Position numbers and translations under genes: made by a program. This document shows, one piece after another, positions 33,555 to 44,215 of a stretch of 64,000 nucleotides of DNA. Below the pieces are notes generated by a model that saw only the letters and a list, made by a program, of their open reading frames with translations, made no database searches and had not been told where the DNA came from. The DNA is from Cheilinus undulatus (taxonomy: Eukaryota > Chordata > Actinopteri > Labriformes > Labridae), in assembly GCF_018320785.1 (NCBI RefSeq), contig NC_054877.1:41314151-41378150 (forward strand), read 5' to 3'. The first letter of the stretch is position 1. The number at the start of each line of letters is the position of its first letter.

Positions 33555-36500
33555 ATGGGTGGCTGCTCTGCTCCAAACTGCTCCAATTCAACCAGCATAG
33601 GTAAACAGCTTTTTAGATTCCCTAAAGACCCCATCAGGAAGAAGAAATGGTTGGTGAACTGTAAGCGTGACTTTGAACCAACTCCTCACTCCAGGCTCTG
33701 TCAGGTAAGTTTACACAGGTACTGATATTTTAACACTGGTGATTTTGATGTGGATAGTTCACAACTCAGAGATAGAGTATGTATCTCAAGGAAAATAAAG
33801 ACAAAGTTGAAAATGAAGGGAATGTTTTCAGTGTCAGCGTAAATGAGTGTTTTTATTATTATTTTACTGGTAAACATCTCGTAGGTTACGTTTAATAAGC
33901 ACTTAATAACTCACCTGAAGTTTGATGTCTTGCGTGCTTGTTAGTAATGCATACACTCAATGCAGCCTATGATAATTATCATGGTACTATTTCATGATAC
34001 ATAGTTTCTTTTTTAAACCTTACTAAAGGTTTTACATTGTGTAAACTGAAAGATAATCTCCAGTTTTGACTTGATTTTACACGCTTTGAGTATTACAAAG
34101 TTAAATTTACATCTGTGCAGCAGTGATTTGTGCCATGGCTCAACAAAAAGGCCAGCTCCAAAGAGGGGTAGTAATTTCTTCTTCATCTGCAGTGCAGTCC
34201 TTGTTCCCGGCATTAGAGATAAAACAATTTTTAAAGTACAGTACGTAAAATCAAAACCACAAAAAAAATGAAGAGACCAGTGCTGCTCAGCTGTACAATC
34301 ACTATTTCTTACTTCTTGTTTTGAAGGGGACATATTTTACCTTTTAAGACAAGTTTATATCGGTTTAAGAGGTCCCTCAAACATGCCTGTGATGTTTGTT
34401 TATGAAAAACACTCCAATATTGGATTTTTATATGTCTAAAAACCTCTCTGTTTCAGCCCTGCTCAGAAAGAGCTGTTTCTGAGTCTGTGGCTTTAAATGT
34501 TAAAGAGCTGTCTGACTCCACCCCTGATCACACCCCTCTCAGGAAATGGATGTGGCACTCCTGATGTCACAATGTTGCAAAAGGTTTTATCCAAAGTTAA
34601 GGACCTGACTAGGATTTAAACCAACAATCTCCCAGACAAGTCAGCAGGGTAACCCACTGAGCTATCCAGCATCTCAGCTGGCAGCTGAGATGAAGATCAG
34701 GAGACGAGGGCAAAACTTTCTTCCAAGTGGGGAGGGCCGGGGGGGCGGGGCTAACTCCCCACATGAGGTCATGAGGGGAAAATCTGAGAACTTGTTTCAG
34801 CACACATTTTCTGAAAGGTTGAGAAAGAGAGGGGGAAGGGACTGGATTTTTCTGGTACTTGAGGGGATTTTAGACTGGCCAAGGGCACATATTTTTGTTA
34901 GAAAAGCCTGAAAAAGTATCTTTTGCATTCAGTGTCCCCTTTAAACAAGAAACTTTAAAAAAAAACATTACTATACAGTTTATTTACTAGACAGTAAATA
35001 AGTGATGCATAATTTGGTAATGTATGAAATACACTGGAAAATATTGTGATTTTCAATTACAATATAATACATAATTGGTATCATGAGTCTACTTGCTTCC
35101 TTAGCAAACCTGAGATTTTTAAAGTAATGCTTTCTAAAGTTAGTATTTTCCACAAAAGTTTTGCTTTTTTGGAAAATAAAGGTAGTTATTTAAAGTGCAG
35201 TAGAGGCACTGCTTTACTATGTGCCTTTTCCAAGAGTATTTTTGTAAACCTTTAATAGTACTACTTCTTTGTTACCACAATAAATGCAGCCTTTCATGTG
35301 ATCATGTAATTGCACAGCCTTGCAATATTATTGCAATAAGATTTATTGTGCATCACTATAGGAAACAAACTTTTTGCTTTCATTGATGAAATGATTAATC
35401 TTATAAGGGAGAAAAGCAGTTTTTAGAGCCCTTACTGGCTCCTACTTCAAGCTAATTACAAAGCATTCCTTATTGTTTGCAGCAAGCAATTTTAACAGCT
35501 TTTCTCCGTCCTTATAAGAAATCTATTTAACCAACATATAGGAGTATATAGTAAATATATATTTTATGGAGTTCAAAAGCAAAACAAGAAGTAAACAGAG
35601 GTCGGTACGCTAAGCAGTGGGCCTGGTTCCTACTCAACCTGAATGCCTCATTGGTCCGCTGAGTCGGAGGGGTGCAGCGTTACAGGATTGGGCTTGGGTG
35701 ATTAAAATCACATTTTATGGCAGATTATAGCTAGATCAATCACAAGTGAGTAGAACGGCAGCAGTCTTAACACGTCTCCACGGCATACAAGTTTTGTCAC
35801 TACGGCTCTGTCATGACATTCAACTAAACATACACGTCCTGTTACAGTTATAAATAAGAATTTCTCTGGCTTTGAAAATTGCTGGAAATATTTGAGGTAA
35901 TGTAAGAACCCAACTAAAAACAACGTGTATAACACAGAAATAGTAAAAATTTTCACCAATAAGGGAAAATTCTCAACGTTGTGTCGCTGGGGCTTCTGTT
36001 TAAGAAAATGCTGGGACTCCAAAACTAAATCTAAGGTTTTTAATTAGAAGCGGCGTGCGCATCTTTTTAACACCAGTGCATTTTGTGACCCCTTTATCTC
36101 GTTCACTTGTTTGGATGAGCATGGTTTTTAAATCCTCTATGTTATTAATATGTTTCATTGAAAATAGCTGACTGACATGAGACAGCATGTCTACCAATGT
36201 GTAGCTGTGAAGCTCAAGGCACAACAGACTTTTGCAATATAGGCAGGCTGATTTTTTTTCCCAGTCTGTTTTCTGCTAACCTCACATCTGCACTCCCACT
36301 TTGACACAAGATACATCCTGCCATGTATCTTTCCTTCGTAACGTCTTTGCAGCTCTCTTTTTCAGTGATTGACATTGCACAGGAGAGCCTACAGAAGGAT
36401 AACAAGGACATTACATTTATTTTTTCTTTTTAAATTAAATTGTACATATTTGTGTCTATTTTAACTTTATCTTAAGATATCATGATCCCTTATCTCTTGT

Positions 36501-38838
36501 GTTTGAGTGACTGATTAGTTGAATAGATTGTCAGTATTTTCCTTCCTTGTTTTTTGATCAGGATCATTTTGAGCAGAACCAGTTTGAGGAGGTAGCGAGG
36601 TCTCCAGCTGGAGGGAGGAAGCTGAAGCCAAATGCCATCCCCACTCTGTTCAGCAGTGCAGATCCTCCTTATCCTGCAGCCAGTACTCAATACATCCTTC
36701 TGCCCATGAAACCTGAACCAGGTACCTGTATGCACTAGGGATGAGGGCGATTAAGCTGCTAGATGGTTGAAGTTAGATCCCTTGTAGACAGCGCCAGAAT
36801 TACTTGTTGGTTAAAGTAATACTTCATATCATTTTTTTTATTATTTCAGGATCACAATCCTGCTCAAGTGCTGTCTAAACTGTAACACAGCTGCCAAACG
36901 CTAATTGCCCCTATAGCTGTGCTTAAAGGGGACATATTTTAACCCTTAAATCCCTTAAAGACAAGTTTATATTGGTCTCAGAGGTTCCCAAAACATGCCT
37001 GTGAAGTTTGTTGCTGAAAAAACACTCCTGTATTGGATTTCTGCATGTGTAAAACCCCTCTGTTTCAGCCCTGCTCAGAATGAGCTGTTTCTGTGCCTGT
37101 GGTTTTAAGTGTTAATGAGCTATCTGGCTCCACCCCTGACTACACCCCTCTTAGGAAATGGATGTGGCTTAATGGATGTAGCTCTCCTGAAGAATTAACT
37201 CTAGTGTTTAACCAAATAAAAATCATGTTATTATACAATGGCTGCTTTATTCCATCAAATATATGGACAACATTTTTCTGGTATTTTCCAGATAAAACCA
37301 GCTATTTTAATCAGACATCACAGGGACTATTTTTAGATCTTTAAAACATAACCCATTTTATAGGGCATAAAGGGCCTGTCACCTTGATGTTATTTAACCG
37401 TATGGTTAATTTGATGAAATCTAAGGTCTTACTTTTCCTTTAAGTTAAATGGGAGAAGAGTGGAGTGGAGCTTAGCTTATATTCATCACTAACTGAAAGC
37501 TTGTTGTTGCTACTATAATAGCCCAGCTTTATCTAATGGCTTGATTAACGTAGCGTTACATCTCCAAACATTTCTATACATATTTTATCAGCTGAGGACA
37601 ATCAGCTGATCACAGTGGAGATCTTCAGGGTGTAGTTATTCAAAATTGGGCAATTTTCCACTGAAATAAAAGCAGTTAAGTGCTTATTCCCCACTGATTT
37701 CTGTCAGCAGAGCAAACTCTCTGCCACTCAGTGGCTGGTACTGCAGAGACTTGTGCTGCTTGTGATGTTACTTGTATGCCCTCTACAATGCCTTTGGTCT
37801 TTCCTTTAACAGAGCTGCTACGTACAGCAGTGTCCTTTGTCCTTCCTCAGCATATTTTATGTCATACATGGCATGTTTGTTCAAATGATGAACTGTTTTG
37901 TGCAAGCCTGATTGTATGGACACTGGCTATAAATCAGGATGTGTACTTATGTGGCTGCTTGAAAACACTCTGTGTCTGTAGTAGAAAAGGAGCTGAATTT
38001 TGGGGATCATGGCTACGCTAGACGCACTCCTCTGCCTGGCATGGAGGATGAGGAGGCAGAGGAGCATCAGCCCTGCACACGCTGTCAGCTCCTGAAGAAA
38101 CAACTGGAGCAGGAAATGCAGCACACTGCAAGACTACAGAGAGAGGTAGGATTGTTGTTTTTGTCTTTATAAAGCAAATACTTACTTCTTTCTTTATTTT
38201 GCATATTTTTGTTGCCATTTTTTTCTTTTTAAGAGGCACATATAAAATAACATTTTTGTGTCTATGTAGCTGAAACCCTGCACATCAGATCAATGTTAAC
38301 TTAAATTCCCCAGTAATTTAACTTGTGGCTTTACTAGTCTCTTACTTTTAGTGACTTGGCATGGGCAGCTACCTTCTAATATAATTTATATCTCATTGTA
38401 GCCAAAGCAGGGATGTTCACTCCCTAAACATATGTCTTCTTTAATGACTGTCAGGCAGAGGAGATGAAGAAGCGTCTCTATCGTCTTGACCGCATCGAGA
38501 AAGGTCTTCAGAACTTTCTGTATGAGGACCAGATTCGAGCTTTGTCCCTCAGCAAACGCTCCCGCCGTGCTGTCTGGTCACCAGAAACCATCCTGAAGGC
38601 CCGAAAGATCCGCTGTGCTGTCGGCACTAAAGGCTACGAGTACTTGAGGGAGCTTGGGTACCCTTTGCCCTCCTACAGGACTCTGTGTAACCGTCTGGAG
38701 ACAAAGATCATGGTGACAACTGACATGAGCTGTGAGGAGCTGGCAGAGCTCAGCCTCGGGCTCATGGCCACCTGTGACAGCCCAACTGGAGGAGTCGGGG
38801 ACAATGATGAGGAGGAGCTGATCGGAGTATTGTCCTGA
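33555..38838 (+). CDS. THAP-domain protein with HCF-1 motif, coiled coil and P-element-like C-terminal region
   Basis: Exons are 33555-33704, 36562-36721, 37982-38145 and 38455-38838 (stop included), with all phases compatible; 285 aa. The THAP zinc finger (C2CH) occupies residues 1-80: C4, C9, W32, C49 and H52, ending in AIPTLF (75-80), which corresponds to the family AVPTxF motif. Residues 112-115 read DHGY, matching the [DE]HxY HCF-1-binding motif, and it stands just before a coiled coil at about 136-185, the same order as in THAP1, THAP3 and THAP11. Residues 199-240 (starting WSPETILKARKIRC, with GYPLPSYRTLCNRLE) resemble the helical region that precedes the RNase-H-like domain in P-element/THAP9 transposases; the catalytic domain itself is absent. 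The C terminus is acidic. From the family: THAP proteins bind DNA in the nucleus and often regulate transcription. I cannot assign it to a numbered THAP orthologue. Exon 3 has two possible acceptors (TAGTAG, 37979-37984). Confidence 0.88.
34322..34944 (+). mobile_element. TTAA-type MITE, family copy C, with nested SINE (THAP intron 1)
   Basis: It starts GAAGGGGACATATTTTACC and ends CAGTGTCCCCTTTAA. It shares the CTGACTCCACCCCTGA and AGGAAATGGATGTGGC blocks with the other copies. A tRNA-derived SINE (about 34600-34690) interrupts it. Confidence 0.8.
34600..34690 (-). mobile_element. tRNA-derived SINE fragment inside MITE copy C
   Basis: The minus strand shows GGATAGCTCAGTGGGTTA (box A) and GGTTTAAATCCTAG (box B), as in a tRNA-like SINE head. 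The surrounding MITE sequence resumes on both sides. Confidence 0.65.
34945..36561. other. Rest of THAP intron 1
   Basis: Mostly AT-rich. A short segment at 35880-35920 (GGAAATATTTGAGGTAATG) recurs at about 29485 in toe1 intron 3, suggesting a further low-copy repeat. No exon recognised. Confidence 0.4.
36924..37210 (+). mobile_element. TTAA-type MITE, family copy D (THAP intron 2)
   Basis: TTAAAGGGGACATATTTTAA at the left, then the shared ACAAGTTTATATTGGTCTCA and AACATGCCTGTGAAGTTTG blocks. The right terminus was not found; truncated. Confidence 0.75.
37211..37981. other. Remainder of THAP intron 2
   Basis: No exon evidence; a long open frame here lacks splice support and family similarity. 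Confidence 0.4.
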
Positions 38839-39042
38839 TTTTAGAAGTTTTTTATAAAGGGAAGACTGGAAAAGATATTGTGGTAAACCTTTTTGGGTGT
38901 GGCTCACAATGGCCCAGAAGTTTCTCCCACGTCTTTAAAGACGAAAGCTTCAGTAAAATTGTGTGCTTTTTCTTGGCAGAAACTGTACGTTTAGATGTAT
39001 GAATTGTCACATGCTTGTGCTCTACAGCTGCTGAGATTTGCA
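38839..39042 (+). other. THAP gene 3' UTR (start)
   Basis: Unique sequence after the stop at 38838 before a Tc1 element begins at 39043. No canonical AATAAA was seen before the Tc1 element, so the 3' end is undetermined and may lie in or beyond the transposon. Confidence 0.4.
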
Positions 39043-41023
39043 CAGTTGCATCTTAAAAAATTTGAATATCATGAAAAGGTTAATCTTTTTTTACTGTGAT
39101 TGAATTCGTCTTTACAAAGCAAAATATTTCCTGACTTTTTTTAAATGTTGAGCTTTCAGGTCACAGAAATCTAAAATCTACTATCCCAATATATCACAAA
39201 ACATCAGTCCAAAAAAAGAGGTTTATAATCCGAAACGCTGGCCTTCAGGAAAATTATGCCCATTTATGCATTCAGTAATTGGTTGGAGCTCCTTTAACAC
39301 AAATTACTGCAGCACGGCTGGGGTTTTATGAAGCCCAGGTTGCTCTGATAGCAGCCTTCAGCTCGGCTGTATTGTTTAGTCTGTTGTCGCTCATCTTCCT
39401 CTTGACATTTCCTCATAGATTCCCTATGGGGTTCAGGTCAGACCAGTTAGCTGGCCAATCAAACACAGTAATACCATTGTCAGTAAAATAGTTTCTGCTA
39501 GTTTTGGCTTCACTGTAGGCAGGTGCCAAGTCCTGCTGGAAAAGCAAATCAATACCTCCATAAAGCTTCTCAGCAGATGGAAACATGAAGTGCTCTAAAA
39601 TCTCCTGGTAGATGGCTGACAGTGTTGACTCCAGACTTGATAAATCACAATGGACCAACCACAGCAGAAGACATGGCACCCCAAACCATCACTGACTGTG
39701 GACACTTCACACTGGATCCCAAGCACATTGGATTCTGTGCCTCTCAGATTTTCCTTTAGACTCAGGGACCTTGATTTCCAAATGAAAATCAAATTGTCTG
39801 AAAACAGGACTTTGGACCACTGAGCAATGGTCTAGTTCTTTTTCTCCTTAGCCCAGATGAAAAGCTTATGCAATCTGAGGTTCAGGAGTGGCTTGACACT
39901 AGGAATACAACACTTTTAGCCCTTTTCCTGGACCTGTCTGTGTGTGGTGGCTCTTCTACTGTAATGGAGTCCTGTCTGAAGTACCCAGCAAAACCCTGGA
40001 CAGGCTCCAGTATGTCCAAAACTCTACTGTGAGAGTTCACACCCACACTAGACCCTGGCAACACATCACTCCGACCCTCATCCACCTTCACTGGCTCCCG
40101 ATCAAGTCCTGCATCAGCTACAAAGTCCTCCTCCTCACATACAAATCTCTCCATGCCCTGGCTCCTCAGTACCTTTCTGATCTCTTCCATCCATACACAC
40201 CATCCCATAACCTTCGGTCTTCAGACACTGGCCTACTTTCCATACCCAAAACCAAAATCCAAACCTTTGGAGACAGAGCCTTCAGCGCTGCAGCCCCTAC
40301 CCTCTGGAACACTCCTCCTGCAGACATCCGTTGCGCTCCATCTCTGGACATTAGTCTTGACTAAACCAGCCCTTATACTCATCCTACCCCTCACTTAGTT
40401 TGTCCATGTCTTATGTGTTCTTGTAAAGCATCCATGGGTTTCTTGAAAGGCGCTATATAAATTCCAGATACTATTATTATTATTATTATTAATTCACTGA
40501 CTGCAGCCTCATTCCACTCTCTGTGAAGCTCCCCTACGTTCTTGAATCTGCTTTGTTTGACAATCCTCTGAAGGCCAAGGTCATACCTGTTGCTTGTTTA
40601 CCTTTTCTTATCACACTTTCCCTTCCAGTCAACTTTCCATGAATATGCTTTGATACAGCCTCTGAAGACAGCCTGCTCTTTCAGCAGTGACCTTCTGTGG
40701 CTTACCCTCCATGTGAAGGGTGTCCTCTGGACAATAGTCAAGTCAGCAGTCTTCCCCATGATTGTGGTTGTTTGTACTGAACGAAAGAGGGAAGGAAGAC
40801 TCAAGAAACCTTTGCAAATTGGACATTTCCACAATATTCTAATATTTTGAGATAGTGGATTTTTGATTTTCATGAGCTGTAAGCCATAATAATCAAGATT
40901 GGAAAAAAAAGTCTAGAAATGTTTTGCTTTGCACCTAGAATCGATGGAATTTTAACTTTTTGAAGTAAATCATGTGGGGGGAAATGAACGTTAATGTTTT
41001 TCAAATTTTTTGAGATGCACCTG
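39043..41023 (-). mobile_element. Tc1-like transposon, split by a LINE insertion
   Basis: Inverted ends CAGTTGCATCTTAAAAAATT and (inverted right end) CAGGTGCATCTCAAAAAATT. The minus strand carries transposase remnants including SAIYQEILEHFMFPSAEKLY and FQQDLAPAYSEAKTS. Same family as the tmem53-intron copy. The LINE at 39961-40492 interrupts it; the transposase-side sequence continues at 40493 with GCAGCCTCATTCCACTCTCT. Confidence 0.82.
39961..40492 (+). mobile_element. L2/Rex1-like LINE 3' end inserted in the Tc1 element
   Basis: The plus strand encodes LDRLQYVQNSTVRVHT, ITPTLIHLHWLPIKSCIS and AFSAAAPTLWNTPPADI, the conserved C-terminal part of an L2/Rex1-type ORF2. It ends with GGCGCTATATAAATTCC and an (ATT)n tail at 40472-40492. 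It is one of the least decayed LINE pieces here, so probably younger than its host element. Confidence 0.85.
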
Positions 41024-42280
41024 TAGTTTGGATGTGGTGTTTCCACCGTGATATACTTGTATGCTGCCTTATGAGGGGAGATGAATGATGTAGTCAGATT
41101 TAAAGGGACTGGGGTTGTTCTGAAAGTGTAGAAATATTTGTAAAAGGCCTGTTGAATTGGCAGCCTGTTTAATGTCCAGTGTCTCTAACCAGTGAGGTTA
41201 GAGGTGCAGTGAAACTTTTTAAGAGTTCTGAGTAGAGTCAGCACAGATGAAATTTTCTCAGATTATATGATACACTGTTAAGAGGGAGAAATACAACTCG
41301 TAAAAAATACAGTGGCTGATACAGAGCCCCCTTTTAGGGTATGTTGGGATTTTTTGCCAATATTTGATAAAATGGCTCAACAGACCAAAAAAATAGAAAA
41401 TGCTTGAGTTGAGGATGACATGCACTAAAAGGTGACAGGACCGGTGCTTATACAACATGTTCCTTGGGTACATTATGGGTGTCTGGTTTCACTGACTGTG
41501 TCAGGTTAGATTACATGAAGCAGGTTACCAAATCATCGAGTAGATTCAAGGTTTCAGTTTCATAAAAGGGGCAGGGTTGTCTTCACTACAATCGTAAAAG
41601 AAACTGCCGTCAACACGTTGATACAACAAATTTGTCAAAAATATAGTCATTAACATGCAGAGGTTCAAAAACATAAGCTACTGCAGATAAAATCAGCACA
41701 GCTACAGTCCCAACATATGTGACTGATAAGTCCACTTTCCCCCTTTAATTACCTTGCTGCTGTAATATTTTTCTTGTATGGCAGTTCTAGAAATAATATA
41801 TCAGCTGCATCCCCAGTGGTCTCAAAGAAAACTTATGAAACCAATATAAATGTAATGCGAAGCAAGAAATATGCTTTACTTTTCATCTGATGAACTCAAT
41901 TCAGTCTCTTTAGAATGATAATATAAGATGATTACGGGTAATACTAAGTGTTTTGTCAGTCTCTCTCCCTTCTTTCCTCTCAATCAGTTCTCAGTGTTCA
42001 GGAGAGCTGATTGGTCAGTAGGTGGTGTCTTACAGGATGATCTGTAACTGCTGTTTCCTACTGGGTGCGTAGCGGCCTCATAACGGCTGTGTCACAGCTT
42101 GATTTTCATTTTGGCATTCAATGTCAGAGCTGTCAGACTGCCTGATTGAGCAGCACATCTCACACACAGAATAGGCTCTTCTCTTTTTGTAGCAAGCTCT
42201 GCACTTCTCTCAGCCAAAGTAGACAGAAATGATGAATAAGAGAGTTATATTTACTTTGCTTTGGTAGATGTGAATGTTCA
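41024..42280. other. Intergenic stretch
   Basis: No exon or clear element boundary recognised; AT-rich. Confidence 0.4.
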
Positions 42281-43021
42281 CTAGGGCTGAACAATTTGCA
42301 AAAATAATCTAATTGCAATTTTTTCCCTTAGTGCTGTGATTTGATATGTGATTATTATTAGGTACTTGTCTATTTTTCAACAAATTCAAGCAATAAATCA
42401 TTCTATATTACAACCTACATTTAGTTAAGCAGCATGCTTTGACTTTCCATGTAGTCCATAGCTACACCACCGTATGGAAAATGCATTTATGACAATGTAT
42501 TGAAAACAATGAAATTATTCAAAAGCAATTAATTCATAGTAGCAGAATCTAAATGGGAGGGAGCAACAAGCTTCATGCTATAAAGGAGGAGGCTGGGGTG
42601 GAGGAGGTGAAGCTTTTCCAGCAGCAGTATAATGCAAGCAGGGATAAGTGAGCAGTACGTCATCTTTAAATGGACTGCTGTGCTGAGAGATAGAGCTGTG
42701 ATTGGCTGTGGGAGCTGGCTATCAGCCAATCACAGCTAGGGGTATGACTTAGGTGAACTAACGCTAAGCTTCATCAATGTAAGATAGAATTAACTAGGGC
42801 AGAACAACTACAAAAATATGTATTTGCTATTATTTTTGCTCATATTGCAAATTTGATATCAATTGCTAAATGTGCATGAAATCTCTGCTGCAAAAAAAAT
42901 GAATGTATTACACTGGTATTTTGACAAATTTCGAGTTAAAGCAATATTGCAATGTCTGCATTTTGTAAACTGCAGCATGCCACATTGCGATTTAATCTCA
43001 TTTGTGATTCATTACCCTGCC
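42281..43021 (+). repeat. Interspersed repeat, copy 2, with an internal CCAAT hairpin
   Basis: Starts CTAGGGCTGAACAATTTGCA and ends near TTTGTGATTCATTACCCTG. It aligns with 27903-28465 and carries an extra segment with a perfect 15-bp inverted repeat, AGCTGTGATTGGCTG (42694-42708) and CAGCCAATCACAGCT (42723-42737), separated by 14 bp. Confidence 0.7.
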
Positions 43022-44084
43022 TGAATGTCCACATTAGTAGAATAAGTGGCAGGCAAGATAAACTCAGTTTGGCTACAGCTCCAGTTTGTGCTTTTACTTT
43101 GGAGAAAATCAATCTTGTTTGCACAGAGGGCTTTTATTCTAAAATGTCTTGGTTTGGTTATGCTAAACAGTGAATCGAGTCACTTTAGGGAGATTTACTG
43201 AAAGTAAACTTGTAAAGAAAGTCAGAGCTGTGACGGCAGGAAGACACAGCCAACACAGCACACTGCCTTGTATCAAAGGCTTGATGTTTTGAGTCCAGTA
43301 ATGTGCCGTAGCTATCACTCAGTAAACACACAACCCAGTCTGAAACAGCCGTTATCCCAAACATACCCCTGTAAGAGGTGAACCCCATTCAAAGTATTTA
43401 GAACCCAAAGTTAAAGCTGAAGTTACCTCGCTAAGTCCTGCTTCATAGTGCAGGCCCTATAGGAGCTGACCTTGCATCCAGTGAGATGTAATGTACTACT
43501 AAACGACTGAAAATCAACTTTTCCTGTATAAAATGTGCATGGACTTTGCACCAGTATGAATATGTCACTATATCTAGAAGTCTGCCTACTCAATAAAATA
43601 ACTGAATCTAAAGGATTTGTCATACTATGGGACAGATTCTACTGTAGATCAGTGTTGACTCAACAGGATGATCTATATGTGCTGCAGACTGTGATGTGAA
43701 TATTGTGGACAGTAACACCAGTACACACTATTAAACAAACTCCATGACACCATTTCACTAGCATTTTTTTATGTTTATATGCTCTTTATGTTAATTCTTC
43801 ACATCAGTGCTACAAATATCTGAGGGAATAGAAGCCACACTCAGAGTGGTCTTTGGCTGACTCAGTTTAAGCATTTGCTCAAGGGGGCACCACAAGAGCC
43901 CTGAACATTTTCAATGACATTTTAATTGTGAAACTACCACCACACTTTCAACACCCTGCTCTTACTAAGCAGGGATTGAAGCAGAGGTTTGGGTGCATCT
44001 CTGAAGATGGCAGGTTGCTTGTAGCCTCTGCAGGTCATCCTATGTTCAGGATGACCTACAATCCCACTTAATAACTACATTTGT
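43022..44084. other. Intergenic stretch
   Basis: No exon or repeat boundary recognised beyond scattered low-complexity runs. Confidence 0.4.
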
Positions 44085-44215
44085 TGTTTTTTTTACTCAG
44101 GTTATCTTTGTCTTACAATAAATTTTGTTTATGATCTGAAACATTTTGGTTGACAAATTTGCAGAAAAATAAGAAATCAGGAAGAGGGCAAATACTTCTT
44201 CACCACACTGAATGT
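44085..44215 (+). mobile_element. Tc1-like 3' end fragment
   Basis: GGTTATCTTTGTCTTA, GATGATCTGAAACATTTTGG and AGAGGGCAAATACTTCTTCA match the 3' end found at about 58850-58985 and are typical of a fish Tc1 family. Confidence 0.65.

Noticed and set aside
37731-38021. Open frame with ATG inside THAP intron 2
   Set aside because: It runs through the splice acceptor of exon 3 in a different frame, has no similarity to known proteins, and the four-exon model accounts for the gene.
39942-40364. 140-codon plus-strand frame
   Set aside because: It is the C-terminal part of a LINE ORF2, not a host gene.
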